DNA of 57,391 nt from Clostridiales bacterium (GTDB lineage Bacteria > Bacillota > Clostridia > Christensenellales > Aristaeellaceae). Shown here in pieces: positions 1 through 8,679 of this stretch. The notes beneath the pieces are model-generated. The model was not told the origin of the DNA. It did no database searches and saw nothing but the letters and a program-made list of their open reading frames with translations. The translations under genes were made by a program, and so were the position numbers. The stretch covers positions 1 through 57,391 of the forward strand of contig SVHC01000018.1 in assembly GCA_015056055.1 (NCBI GenBank). Direction: 5' to 3'. Position 1 is the first letter of the stretch; each line of letters begins with the position of its first letter.

Positions 1-119
1 ACATCGAGATGGAGATCAACCTGATCACCCCCATCGCAGCTGAAGAAGGCCTCCGCTTCGCTATCCGTGAAGGCGGCCGTACCGTAGGCTCCGGCGTTAT
101 CATCAAGGTTATCGCATAA
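1..119 (+). CDS. tuf: Elongation factor Tu, C-terminal end (partial)
   Basis: The last 39 codons of EF-Tu, the GTPase that brings aminoacyl-tRNA to the ribosome. The reading frame starts at base 3 and shows the family's C-terminal domain 3 ending, with [17 protein letters not shown] and then RTVGSGVI, closing at TAA 117-119. The start lies outside the window, so nothing can be said about its promoter or upstream genes. A strong terminator follows at once, so tuf is the last gene of its transcript. Confidence 0.95.
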   Translation, partial: IEMEINLITPIAAEEGLRFAIREGGRTVGSGVIIKVIA

Positions 120-130
120 TAGCCTTTTCA

Positions 131-162
131 AAGTCCGCTTCGTAATGAAGCGGACTTTTTTT
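131..162 (+). terminator. Rho-independent terminator of tuf
   Basis: A perfect 11-bp stem (131-141 with 147-157) closes a 5-nt loop and runs into seven T residues (156-162). It begins 12 bp after the tuf stop codon and lies just before the convergent carboxypeptidase gene. Confidence 0.93.
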
Positions 163-166
163 CTGT

Positions 167-1300
167 CTAAAAACCGCCTGAAACCATGCACGCTCCTGCG
201 CTCCACAGATGAAAGAGTCTTGAAAGGCGATAAAGGAATCCATCTTTTTCGACAGAATCTGTGCAGATGAGGTCAGTGGTGGCGAGGACTTCACCGTTTA
301 TGACAAGTTCTGCGGTTCCGACGATTTGGCCTGCGGCTACCGGTGCAGGAACGGAAGGCGGCGCATGCAGAACGATGGAATATTCTTCGCCCGGGCGCGC
401 TGCACAGGAGAGATTTTCGGCTGCGGCGAGATTCACGCTTTTTTGCGTGCCGCCGTCAATCGATACGGAGGTGAGGATATTCCCGCCGGCGGCTGCCAAA
501 AGACAGGCGTAGTTTTCGAATCCCCAGTCCAAAATACGACGTGCATCGTCAAACCAGGAATAATCGTTCAGAACAACGCCGATGAGCGTGAGACCTTCCC
601 GTTCCGCAGCAAATACGAGGCAGCGGCCTGCTTTTGAAGTGAAGCCGGTTTTTATGCCGATGGCCCCTTCATAGGAGGAAAGAAGCTTGTTTTTGTTCAC
701 AAGCAGGCGGTTGTATTCGCTGGTAGACCATGGGATCGTCATGCGTTTGGTAGAAACAATTTCACGGTACCACGCATTCTTCAATCCTTCGCGGGCAATG
801 AGTGCAAGCGCACGTGCGCTTGCGGCATGACCGGAGGCATCCAGCCCGTGCGGATTGATAAAGGTGGCATCCGCGCCCAGTGATTCTGCTCGGGCATTCA
901 TCAGCTCGCTGAATGCGGAAACACTGCCGGATATGTGCTCCGCAATGGCAACTGCCGCATCGTTTCCGGAGCGCAGCATCAGCCCATGGAGCATTTCGTC
1001 CATGGTGAGCTGTTCGCCTTCCGAAAGATAAATGGACGTACCCGGCACGCCGTGGGCGTTTTTGCCTGCGGTAACGATTTCATCGGGCGTGCAGTTTTCC
1101 ACTGCGAGCAGGCAGGTCATTACTTTTGTAGTGGAGGCCATGGGGTACTTTGCATCGGCATTTTGGCTGAAAAGCACCCGCCCGGACGCGGCGTCCATCA
1201 GAATTGCACCTTTGGCACTGAGAGAAATTTCCTCGCAGCCGGCGACAGGATTCGGAAAAAGCAGGACGGCAAGCAGCAAAAGCATGAAGGATTTTTTCAT
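167..1300 (-). CDS. D-alanyl-D-alanine carboxypeptidase (DacB/DacF-like, S11 family)
   Basis: A penicillin-binding protein that removes the terminal D-Ala from peptidoglycan stem peptides outside the membrane. 377 aa. The start is the ATG at 1300, with GGAGGT 7 nt upstream (1308-1313 on the minus strand); it opens a clear signal peptide, MKKSFMLLLLAVLLF. All three active-site motifs are visible: SxxK at Ser56-Lys59 (STTK), SGN at 111-113 and KTG at 217-219. The C-terminal third fits the beta-rich domain of PBP5-type enzymes. It is a single gene, convergent with tuf and divergent from the SSB-like gene at 1400. The exact paralog (DacB, DacF or DacA) cannot be told from sequence alone. Confidence 0.93.
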   Translation of the reverse strand: MKKSFMLLLLAVLLFPNPVAGCEEISLSAKGAILMDAASGRVLFSQNADAKYPMASTTKVMTCLLAVENCTPDEIVTAGKNAHGVPGTSIYLSEGEQLTMDEMLHGLMLRSGNDAAVAIAEHISGSVSAFSELMNARAESLGADATFINPHGLDASGHAASARALALIAREGLKNAWYREIVSTKRMTIPWSTSEYNRLLVNKNKLLSSYEGAIGIKTGFTSKAGRCLVFAAEREGLTLIGVVLNDYSWFDDARRILDWGFENYACLLAAAGGNILTSVSIDGGTQKSVNLAAAENLSCAARPGEEYSIVLHAPPSVPAPVAAGQIVGTAELVINGEVLATTDLICTDSVEKDGFLYRLSRLFHLWSAGACMVSGGF

Positions 1301-1399
1301 ACAGAACACCTCCCCGAATGTATATGCGCATTGGAAAAGGCATATCCCGGCAGATGGGTGCATATGCTATTGTGTAAATACGCAATACGAGGTGATACG

Positions 1400-2080
1400 A
1401 TGGAAAATCCCAACAATCACATGCTGGCGGCAGGCCGATTGGAAAGTCCCCTGGAATTGAGCCATGAGGTAATGAACGAGCCCTTTTACAGCGGAATTTT
1501 GCTGGTAAAGCGGCTGTCCGGCGCGGTGGACCGATTGCCGGTTACGATTCCCGGAAAGCTGCTTGCGGATGATATGCTGCCCGTGAACCAGATGATCATG
1601 ATCGCGGGTCAGGTGCGCTCGTACAACAAAGTCGTCGAAAGCTCCGGCAGACTGATGGTGACGCTGTTTGCGCAGAATATTTCCTTTGGCTGCGATAACG
1701 ATACGCTCAACCGTGTGGAACTTGTGGGCGCGCTGTGCAAGCCGCCGGTATATCGTTCAACGCCCTTTGGCAGGGAAATCTGTGATATGATGCTGGCGGT
1801 GAACCGTGCCTTTGGAAAATCGGACTATATTCCCTGCATCGCATGGGGAAGGAATGCGCAGTATGCTTCCCGCTTCCATGTGGGCGACCGTGTACGCATT
1901 GGCGGAAGGCTGCAATCGAGGGAATATCAGAAACTGATGGAAAATGGCGAGTACATGGTGCGCAATGCTTTTGAAGTTTCGGCCTTTACTCTGGAGGCGG
2001 ATGTGCAGCCGCAGCCGGTGCCTGTGGAGGAAGAGGAACTGTATCTTCCTGTCCTGAATCCGGGCGAAAATTTGGCTTGA
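1400..2080 (+). CDS. SSB-like OB-fold single-stranded DNA-binding protein
   Basis: 226 aa, starting at ATG 1400 behind AGGTGA. The second half (about residues 105-195) resembles an SSB OB-fold: NRVELVGALCKPPVYR, a central CIAWGRNAQYASRFHVGD and GGRLQSREYQK. The first half (about 20-100) looks like a second, diverged OB-fold strand pattern. The acidic C-terminus lacks the DDDIPF-type tip that recruits partners in canonical SSB. It is therefore probably an accessory SSB paralog rather than the main replication protein. The stop codon overlaps the -35 box of the metG promoter, so it ends its own transcription unit. Its role (repair, competence or phage defence) is not deducible here. Confidence 0.75.
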   Translation: MENPNNHMLAAGRLESPLELSHEVMNEPFYSGILLVKRLSGAVDRLPVTIPGKLLADDMLPVNQMIMIAGQVRSYNKVVESSGRLMVTLFAQNISFGCDNDTLNRVELVGALCKPPVYRSTPFGREICDMMLAVNRAFGKSDYIPCIAWGRNAQYASRFHVGDRVRIGGRLQSREYQKLMENGEYMVRNAFEVSAFTLEADVQPQPVPVEEEELYLPVLNPGENLA

Positions 2081-2105
2081 CAGGGGATGGGTTTCTGGCT
2101 ATAAT
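2077..2105 (+). promoter_or_regulatory. Sigma-A promoter of the metG leader
   Basis: A fully consensus promoter: TTGACA 2077-2082, a 17-bp spacer and TATAAT 2100-2105. It overlaps the stop codon of the SSB-like gene and drives the T-box leader. Confidence 0.9.
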
Positions 2106-2111
2106 AGGAAA

Positions 2112-2332
2112 ACAAAGGCGATGAAGGAAAGAGTAGCGCGCAGGAATGTCTTAAGAGAGCCGGGCAAGGTGAAAGCCGGCGGCAGGAAAGTGTGTGAACA
2201 TGGCTCCGGAGCTGTCCGCGTGAATCTTTAGCGCGGAACGGGCGTCCCGTTACAGACAGAAGGTTTATGACCTGAGAAACAAGCAGGGTGGTACCGCGTG
2301 TTACTACGCCCCTCGCAATGCGAGGGGTTTTT
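2112..2332 (+). ncRNA. T-box leader (tRNA-Met sensing) of metG
   Basis: The signature T-box sequence AGGGTGGTACCGCG sits at 2285-2298. It includes TGGT, which can pair with the 3' ACCA of uncharged tRNA. In stem I the specifier-loop context GAAC-ATG places a Met codon at 2200-2202, matching the downstream methionyl-tRNA synthetase gene. The terminator is an 8-bp stem (2309-2316 with 2320-2327) plus five T. By the known T-box mechanism, uncharged tRNA-Met stabilises the antiterminator and allows metG transcription. The specifier position is read by eye and has not been folded. Confidence 0.93.
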
Positions 2333-2353
2333 GTGATTTTGGAGGGATTGGAA

Positions 2354-4360
2354 ATGGAAAAACCGAAGTATTATATCACTACGCCGATTTATTATCCCAG
2401 CGATAATCTGCATATCGGTCACAGCTATTGCTCCACTGCCGCAGACACCATGGCCCGCTTCAAGAAGCTGACGGGTTATGATGTATTCTTCCTGACCGGC
2501 ACGGACGAGCATGGTCAGAAGATCGAGCGCAAGGCAGAGGCTGCCGGCGTGACCCCGCAGGCATATGTTGACAACATCGTTGCCGGCATCAAGGACCTGT
2601 GGAAGCTGATGGACGTTGAGTACAACGATTTCATCCGCACCACCGATGAGCGCCATGTAAAGGCCGTTCAGAAGATTTTCAAGCAGCTCTACGAGCAGGG
2701 CGACATCTATAAGAGCGAGTACGAAGGTCTGTACTGCACGCCGTGCGAGTCCTTCTGGACCGAGCTGCAGCTGAAGGACGGCTGCTGCCCCGACTGCGGA
2801 CGTCCCGTTGAAAAGACCCGCGAGGAAAGCTATTTCTTCCGCCTTTCCAAGTATCAGGATTGGCTGATCAACTATATCAAGGAAAATCCGGATTTCATCC
2901 AGCCGCCGTCCCGTACTGCGGAGATGCTCAATAACTTCCTGATTCCCGGCCTGCAGGACCTGTGCGTTTCCCGCACGACCCTCAAGTGGGGCATCCCGGT
3001 AGACTTTGATCCCAAGCACACCGTATATGTATGGGTCGATGCACTGACCAACTACATCAACGCTCTGGGCTACGGTTCCGACGATGATTCCCTGTACCAG
3101 AAGTACTGGCCGGCAGATATGCACCTCGTCGGCAAAGAAATCGTTCGTTTCCACACCATCATCTGGCCGATCATGCTGCATGCACTGGGCCTCCCGCTGC
3201 CCAAGCAGGTATTCGGTCACGGCTGGCTGGTTATCGACGGCGGCAAGATGAGCAAATCCAAGGGCAACGTCGTTGACCCGGTAAAGCTCTGCGAACGCTA
3301 TTCCTCCGATGCAGTCCGCTATTTCCTGATGCGCGAAATGCCGTTCGGCTCCGACGGTGAGTTCACCAACGAAGCTCTTATCCGCCGCATCAATTCCGAC
3401 CTGGCAAACGATCTGGGCAACCTCGTAAGCCGCAGCGTTGCAATGATCGAAAAGTACTTCGGCGGCACCATCCCGGCTCCGGCAGAGTACAATGAGCTGG
3501 ATCAGAAGCTGATCGAGCAGGCCAGTACCCTGTGGGAAAAGGTTGAAAAGAGCATGAATGGCCTGCAGTTCTCCGCCGCACTGAGCGAGATCTGGAAGCT
3601 GATCGGCGATTGCAACAAGTATATCGACCTGACCACCCCGTGGATTCTTGCCAAGAATGAAGAGGATCGTCCGCGTCTGGGCACCGTTATGTATGTGCTG
3701 CTGGAGTGCGCACGCATCGTTGCCGTACTGATTTCTCCCACCATGCCCCGCACGCCCGAGCGCATCTTTGCGCAGATTGGCGTAGATGACGAAGCCCAGA
3801 AGACCTGGGAATCCGTCAAGACCTTTGGCGGCGTAAAGCCGGGCAACATGGTCAAGAAGGGCGAAGCTCTGTTCCCGCGCCTCGACATCGAAAAGGAACT
3901 GGCCGCATTCTGCAGTGCAGACGCAGCTCCCGCCGAGGAAAAGAAGGAAGAGAAGAAGGAAGAAAAGAAGCCCGAAGTCAAGGCCGAAAAGAAGGAAGAA
4001 CCCGCCAAGACGGAAGAGGTCGAGACCTTTGAGCAGATCACCATCGACGATTTCGCCAAGGTTCAGCTGATCACCGCCAAGGTTCTGGCCTGCGAACGTG
4101 TACCGAAGGCGGATAAGCTGCTTAAGTCCACTCTGGATGTAGGCAACGGCGAAACCCGCACGGTTGTTTCCGGCATTGCAAAGGCTTACACTCCTGAGGA
4201 GATGGTCGGCAAGACCGTTATCCTGGTTGCAAATCTCAAGCCTGCCAAGCTGCGCGGCATCATGTCCGAAGGTATGATCCTGTGCGCATCGGATGCAGAG
4301 GGCAACCTGAAGCTCCTGTCCCATGAGGGCGAGCTGCCTGCAGGTTCGGAGGTTCGCTGA
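2354..4360 (+). CDS. metG: Methionyl-tRNA synthetase with C-terminal Trbp111 domain
   Basis: Charges tRNA-Met with methionine using ATP, in the cytoplasm. 668 aa; ATG 2354 follows GGAGGG at 2341. It shows the class I HIGH motif (residues 20-23), a zinc knuckle with CTPC and CCPDC around residues 130-150, and KMSKS at 298-302. A Lys/Glu-rich linker (about residues 520-555) leads to a C-terminal tRNA-binding OB domain (about 562-668), as in bacterial dimeric MetRS. It is regulated by the T-box upstream, and tatD follows with its ribosome site inside the metG end. Nothing is unusual apart from the highly charged, repetitive linker. Confidence 0.97.
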   Translation: MEKPKYYITTPIYYPSDNLHIGHSYCSTAADTMARFKKLTGYDVFFLTGTDEHGQKIERKAEAAGVTPQAYVDNIVAGIKDLWKLMDVEYNDFIRTTDERHVKAVQKIFKQLYEQGDIYKSEYEGLYCTPCESFWTELQLKDGCCPDCGRPVEKTREESYFFRLSKYQDWLINYIKENPDFIQPPSRTAEMLNNFLIPGLQDLCVSRTTLKWGIPVDFDPKHTVYVWVDALTNYINALGYGSDDDSLYQKYWPADMHLVGKEIVRFHTIIWPIMLHALGLPLPKQVFGHGWLVIDGGKMSKSKGNVVDPVKLCERYSSDAVRYFLMREMPFGSDGEFTNEALIRRINSDLANDLGNLVSRSVAMIEKYFGGTIPAPAEYNELDQKLIEQASTLWEKVEKSMNGLQFSAALSEIWKLIGDCNKYIDLTTPWILAKNEEDRPRLGTVMYVLLECARIVAVLISPTMPRTPERIFAQIGVDDEAQKTWESVKTFGGVKPGNMVKKGEALFPRLDIEKELAAFCSADAAPAEEKKEEKKEEKKPEVKAEKKEEPAKTEEVETFEQITIDDFAKVQLITAKVLACERVPKADKLLKSTLDVGNGETRTVVSGIAKAYTPEEMVGKTVILVANLKPAKLRGIMSEGMILCASDAEGNLKLLSHEGELPAGSEVR

Positions 4361-4361
4361 T

Positions 4362-5123
4362 TTGATTTTATTTGATACGCATACGCATATCAACGACGCG
4401 CGGTTCGATGAGGACCGCGCGTCCGTAATTGAGAATATGCTCGCAGCGGGCGTAAAGCTCGCAATGGTCGTGGGCGAGGCAAGCAAAGATCACGATATTG
4501 CCTTTGAGCTTGCCGAGGCGTATCCTTTCCTGTATGCCGCTACGGGCGTGCATCCGCATGAGGCCAGCAAATGGTCGAAGGATGTGGAAGAGCGCATTGT
4601 GCAGGCAATGGCGCATCCGAAGGCACGTGCGCTGGGCGAGATCGGGCTTGACTATCATTATGATCTTTCGCCGAGGGAAGAGCAGCGCGAGGTATTTGCA
4701 CGCCAGCTTGCCATGGCGAAAAGCCTGGATAAACCCGTAATCGTGCACATCCGCGAGGCGCACGGAGAGGCGATGGATATTATGCGCGCCTGCGATTTGC
4801 CCAGGGGCGTTCTGCACTGTTACACCGGCAGCTGGGAAAGCGCGAAGGTATATCTCAATATGGGATTTTATATCTCGCTGTCCGGCGCGGTCACGTTCAA
4901 AAATGCGCCCAAGCTTGCCGAGGTCGCGCAGAATGTGCCTCTGGACAGGCTCCTTGTGGAAACGGACTGCCCCTATATGGCGCCCGTTCCCATGCGCGGA
5001 AACCGCAATGAACCCGCATTTGTGGAATTCACTGCCCGCAAAATTGCTGAACTGCGCGGCATGGATGCGGAGGAATTTGCCTTTGCCGCATATGAAAACG
5101 GAAAAAGACTGTTTGGAATATAG
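4362..5123 (+). CDS. tatD: TatD family metal-dependent DNase
   Basis: 253 aa. The likely start is TTG 4362, one base after the metG stop, with GGAGG at 4348-4352 inside metG; an upstream ATG at 4323 would overlap metG and has no ribosome site. The metal-site motifs are FDTHTH at the N-terminus, GEIGLDYH in the middle, HCYTGS and ETDCPYMAP near the end. The length equals the family norm. metG-tatD is a common Firmicute pair. TatD enzymes are metal-dependent 3'-5' nucleases, thought to act in DNA repair or turnover. It is translationally coupled to metG and so is probably also under T-box control. Confidence 0.93.
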   Translation: MILFDTHTHINDARFDEDRASVIENMLAAGVKLAMVVGEASKDHDIAFELAEAYPFLYAATGVHPHEASKWSKDVEERIVQAMAHPKARALGEIGLDYHYDLSPREEQREVFARQLAMAKSLDKPVIVHIREAHGEAMDIMRACDLPRGVLHCYTGSWESAKVYLNMGFYISLSGAVTFKNAPKLAEVAQNVPLDRLLVETDCPYMAPVPMRGNRNEPAFVEFTARKIAELRGMDAEEFAFAAYENGKRLFGI

Positions 5124-5124
5124 A

Positions 5125-5158
5125 AAAACGCTCGTGTGCTCCGGCATGCGGGCGTTTT
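5125..5158 (+). terminator. Terminator after tatD
   Basis: A 15-bp stem including G-T wobbles (5125-5139 with 5144-5158) ends in four T, directly after the tatD stop codon. Confidence 0.8.
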
Positions 5159-5170
5159 GCATCTTCCGCA

Positions 5171-5199
5171 TTGACATTGAAGCTTTGCCAATTTATAAT
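5171..5199 (+). promoter_or_regulatory. Consensus sigma-A promoter of the TIR gene
   Basis: TTGACA 5171-5176, a 17-bp spacer and TATAAT 5194-5199, about 70 bp before the start codon. A perfect consensus suggests strong basal expression unless a repressor acts. Confidence 0.88.
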
Positions 5200-5269
5200 G
5201 ACTCTATATACCTCAATACTTATGCACATTCTTCCTGCAAGCATGGCGGGATTGCAAAAGGAGATTCGT

Positions 5270-8200
5270 ATGGAACGCTCATACATCGCTTTTATCAGCT
5301 ACAAACATGCCCCAAGGGATTCGGCAATTGCAAAGCGGGTTCATACGCTGATCGAAAATTATGTTGTGCCCAAAACACTGCGCAAGGGCTCGAAGAAGCT
5401 GGGCGTGGTTTTCAGGGATGAAGAGGAACTGCCCATTTCAAGTGATTTGACGGGGAGTATCTGCACTGCGCTGGACGCATCAAAATATCTGATCGTTATA
5501 TGTTCGCCGGAAGCCAGTCAGTCCCCATGGGTAGCCAGAGAGATCAATTATTTCCTCAGAAATCACGATGCAAGGAACATTTTTGTTATTCTGGCAGGCG
5601 GTGAGCCGCAGGATGTTTTCCCTCGTGAAGTAACTCACATTCTCAATCCGGCAACCGGCGAGTATGAGGAAGTGGAGCCGCTTGCTCTTGATGTGCGTTC
5701 CGATACTGCCGAGGGAGCTTTTAAGAAGCTGAAAGTGCATATCAGAAAACTGTATGCGGCGATGCTGGGCTGTTCATACGATACGCTGGTTCAGCGAGAA
5801 AAAAGCCGCAGAATGAAACGGCTTGCAATGCTGGTTATGCTTTTTGCGGTGGTGGTAAGCTGCTTCATGGGCATGCTCTTTGCAAAAAATCAGGAATTGT
5901 CCCGCAAAAATGATGAACTGACAGCCGCAATAGAGCTTTCAATGAAAAGGGAATCGCAGCTGCTGGCAAAGGATGCGGATGAAGCGCTTCAGGATGGAGA
6001 AATCATGGCTGCAATTCAATATGCGGTTGAGGCGCTGCATTCCGAAACGATTGAAAGACCGTATTCTGCTCCGGCTGAGCGCGCGCTGTTTTCTGCTATT
6101 GATATTTTTGCGGCTGACGCGGACAGAAGGTTTCTTTCCAAAGTTTCCCTTGAGCATCACGCGCCGATTGAAATGATGGCGTATTCCGGGGACGGCAAGT
6201 TTATCTATACCATTGATCTGTACGGCGCGGTAGCATGCTTTGATTCGGATTCGGGAGAGGAAGTTTGGAACCGGCAGCTCCGGGAAAATGAGAAGGAAAC
6301 GTTTTTGCCGGTAAATCCACAACTGCTGTACGACGGCCAAAGCGGCATTATCGTCTGCAGCTACGATGACATTATTACAGGGCTTGATGCGCAAACGGGC
6401 GGGATTTTATGGCAGCATGCGTGCGAAAACAGCATCGAACAGGGGTTGTTTTTTGATGCTGCCAGCCGGAAAGTTGCATATGTAGATGAGAAATATGTTT
6501 TTGACGTTCCGAACGGAAAGTACTGGTATGAATACCGGTTTATGCTTCTTTCAGCGAAAACCGGTGAATTGCTGCATGCAATTCCGCTGATGCAGACCGA
6601 GGAGCTCGGCTCCGTCGCCTTCCCAAGCGGAGCAGGTACCGATTCCAACGGAACGTTCATGGATTCGGATTGCTTTATCGGAACCGTCGTGAAAACGGAG
6701 AATGACGCAGAAGAATCGCTGCTTTACTGCATCGACCTTGCAGGCGGCGCGGTGCGCTATATTGCCGCTAAAGCCCCGGGGCAGGAAAGCAACAGATACA
6801 ACCATATGCGGATATTTGCTGCGCGGGACAATAAAGTTATCGTTGCAGAGGGCGGACTGGGCATAACGATGCGGTGCTTTGATCCGGTTTCAGGCGCCCT
6901 TCTGTGGGAAACAACCGACCTTCCGGAAGAATTTGTATCCAATGCAACTGAGTGTTTTATCATTGATGGTCAAACGTCTTTTCTGATTGGCGCGGAGAAA
7001 TATATGGCCATAGTTGATAAGAACAGCGGCGAAATTCAGTCTTCCGCGCAGCTTAAAGCCGATCTCATTGACCTATATAAGCTGGATGACCGCTTCTTCG
7101 CTTTTTCTCTTGCCGACGGTTACTGCGCGGCAGGGTGGGTGAACAGCTATGGTCTGCGCGATTCCAACAACTACAGTGTGACGGTGGATTTTCCGGATAC
7201 ATCCATGGTGGCTTCATATGGCGGCGGTTTGGTTCATCCGACGTATGATGGAGATACGCCGACCGGCTTCCATACGCCGTCTCTTGCAGATGGAGGAGGA
7301 AGGGTGACCTACCTGTCAGAGGATAGGTGTACGGCATATATTGCAACCGTTCTTCCGAATCCTGAGCTGCTCAAGCCGGTTCAGTTCAAGGAGAAGGATT
7401 CGGATTCGGTTATCCTTGACGGTGGCATCATTGATGCTAATCTGCAAGGAAATCTTCTTGTGAAGAGCGGAAATAGTTCTAATGGATATGTGACGGCTGT
7501 GATGGATGCAGCAAATCATACCTTTGAAATCATACCGTTGGATACGTCAATTCTCACATACGGAGAGCATTTTCGATTGACGGAGGATGGGCAATATGTG
7601 ATTGCCTGTTCAGATTACGGCGATATATGGCGTATCGGAATGGATGGAACCATTGATGTTCTTGCGGAGGATGAAGGAGTTTTTCTGGGTGTTCGCGGCA
7701 ATATGGAAATCTGGGGTCCGGGGCACATATCTGCTGAAGAAAGGCAGAATGGCAGCGGAAGCATCATTACAGCTCAAAGCGACGGAAAGGAAGTTGCTTT
7801 CTGGACTGACGGAGAGAATGAAACGGTGATTCCGATTCCGGAGGATGTTCGTACTCTGCAGACTGAAGGCTCGACTATGTACGAACTGTTCCGCGTGGGG
7901 GAAAACGGACTGATTCTTCTGGGAGATTATGATTCCCCCAATACAGACGAACTCGATGGTTTTGCGGTATACAATCTGGCGAAGAAGGCGTGGAAACAGA
8001 TTCCGGATGCCGTGCACGGAACGAAAGTCAGGCTTATCGTCTTTGGAGAAAGTCGGCCGGTATTTGCGGTATATGATGCCGATATGAATATCCGCGTATA
8101 CGACTGGGATACCGGGGATGTCGCCTATTGCATCAATACGAAGCTTCCTGCGGATTCCGTGATAGAATTCGGAATGCTGCCGGGAGAGCAGCATGTCTAT

Positions 8201-8554
8201 GTCATCACGGGGGATGGGCAGTGTATAGTCTATTCCGTGGCGACGGGTGAATCGGTGTTCCGCACCGTTATGAACGGCTTTATCACCGCAGAAAGTACTG
8301 CTGTCTGGTTCGATGCGGCAAATCAGAGACTGTATGTGAAGGCGGAAGACGAAGCTGTGTGCGTTGACATGCGCTCGTGGGAGGAATTGTTCCGATACAG
8401 CGGGCAAGTACGGAATCTGGCGTTCTATAATGCGGAGCAGAATGAAGCCTATATACGCACCTATGAATCGGATGCATCTTCCTATTCGTGGGAGGCAATC
8501 CGGATTCCCACGACGGAGGAACTGATTGATATAGCGCTGGAAGTTATCAATTAA
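5270..8554 (+). CDS. Membrane-anchored TIR-domain protein with large C-terminal beta-propeller
   Basis: 1094 aa; ATG 5270 with AAAGGAG at 5257-5263. Residues 1-160 form a TIR domain: YIAFISYKH at the start, VICSPEASQSPWVAREI in the middle. Glu91 sits at the place of the catalytic glutamate of TIR NAD hydrolases. A basic stretch (REKSRRMKR, 176-184) precedes one membrane helix (about 185-205). A charged, probably coiled or TPR-like segment (206-260) follows, then about 820 residues of repeating beta-strand units of WD40/PQQ type, many with tryptophan and DxxTGE turns. The positive-inside rule puts the TIR part in the cytoplasm and the propeller outside, like a sensor. It is monocistronic and no defence genes flank it. 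Ligand and activity are unknown. Confidence 0.82.
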   Translation: MERSYIAFISYKHAPRDSAIAKRVHTLIENYVVPKTLRKGSKKLGVVFRDEEELPISSDLTGSICTALDASKYLIVICSPEASQSPWVAREINYFLRNHDARNIFVILAGGEPQDVFPREVTHILNPATGEYEEVEPLALDVRSDTAEGAFKKLKVHIRKLYAAMLGCSYDTLVQREKSRRMKRLAMLVMLFAVVVSCFMGMLFAKNQELSRKNDELTAAIELSMKRESQLLAKDADEALQDGEIMAAIQYAVEALHSETIERPYSAPAERALFSAIDIFAADADRRFLSKVSLEHHAPIEMMAYSGDGKFIYTIDLYGAVACFDSDSGEEVWNRQLRENEKETFLPVNPQLLYDGQSGIIVCSYDDIITGLDAQTGGILWQHACENSIEQGLFFDAASRKVAYVDEKYVFDVPNGKYWYEYRFMLLSAKTGELLHAIPLMQTEELGSVAFPSGAGTDSNGTFMDSDCFIGTVVKTENDAEESLLYCIDLAGGAVRYIAAKAPGQESNRYNHMRIFAARDNKVIVAEGGLGITMRCFDPVSGALLWETTDLPEEFVSNATECFIIDGQTSFLIGAEKYMAIVDKNSGEIQSSAQLKADLIDLYKLDDRFFAFSLADGYCAAGWVNSYGLRDSNNYSVTVDFPDTSMVASYGGGLVHPTYDGDTPTGFHTPSLADGGGRVTYLSEDRCTAYIATVLPNPELLKPVQFKEKDSDSVILDGGIIDANLQGNLLVKSGNSSNGYVTAVMDAANHTFEIIPLDTSILTYGEHFRLTEDGQYVIACSDYGDIWRIGMDGTIDVLAEDEGVFLGVRGNMEIWGPGHISAEERQNGSGSIITAQSDGKEVAFWTDGENETVIPIPEDVRTLQTEGSTMYELFRVGENGLILLGDYDSPNTDELDGFAVYNLAKKAWKQIPDAVHGTKVRLIVFGESRPVFAVYDADMNIRVYDWDTGDVAYCINTKLPADSVIEFGMLPGEQHVYVITGDGQCIVYSVATGESVFRTVMNGFITAESTAVWFDAANQRLYVKAEDEAVCVDMRSWEELFRYSGQVRNLAFYNAEQNEAYIRTYESDASSYSWEAIRIPTTEELIDIALEVIN

Positions 8555-8567
8555 AAGAATGAGCAGA

Positions 8568-8603
8568 ACATCGCCCGCGTTTTTGAGACGCGGGCGATGT
8601 CTT
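8568..8603 (+). terminator. Terminator of the TIR gene
   Basis: A perfect 13-bp GC-rich stem (8568-8580 with 8588-8600) is followed by only CTTT. The weak T tract lowers certainty, but the placement 13 bp after the stop is right. Confidence 0.7.
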
Positions 8604-8679
8604 TAACGGTTGCGTATTAAGTTCAATCTGCATTGGCGCGCAGGTGAGGTATTATTCTTAGAAACGATTGCATGGTGTC

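Noticed and set aside
4323-4361. Upstream ATG (4323) as the tatD start
   Set aside because: It would overlap metG by 38 bp, has no ribosome site and adds 13 residues absent from the usual FDTHTH start. TTG 4362 has GGAGG in place.
2228-4486. 752-codon open frame antisense to metG
   Set aside because: Mirror of a strongly biased GC-rich gene. The plus strand holds an unmistakable MetRS with T-box and ribosome site; the antisense frame has no motif and no ribosome site.
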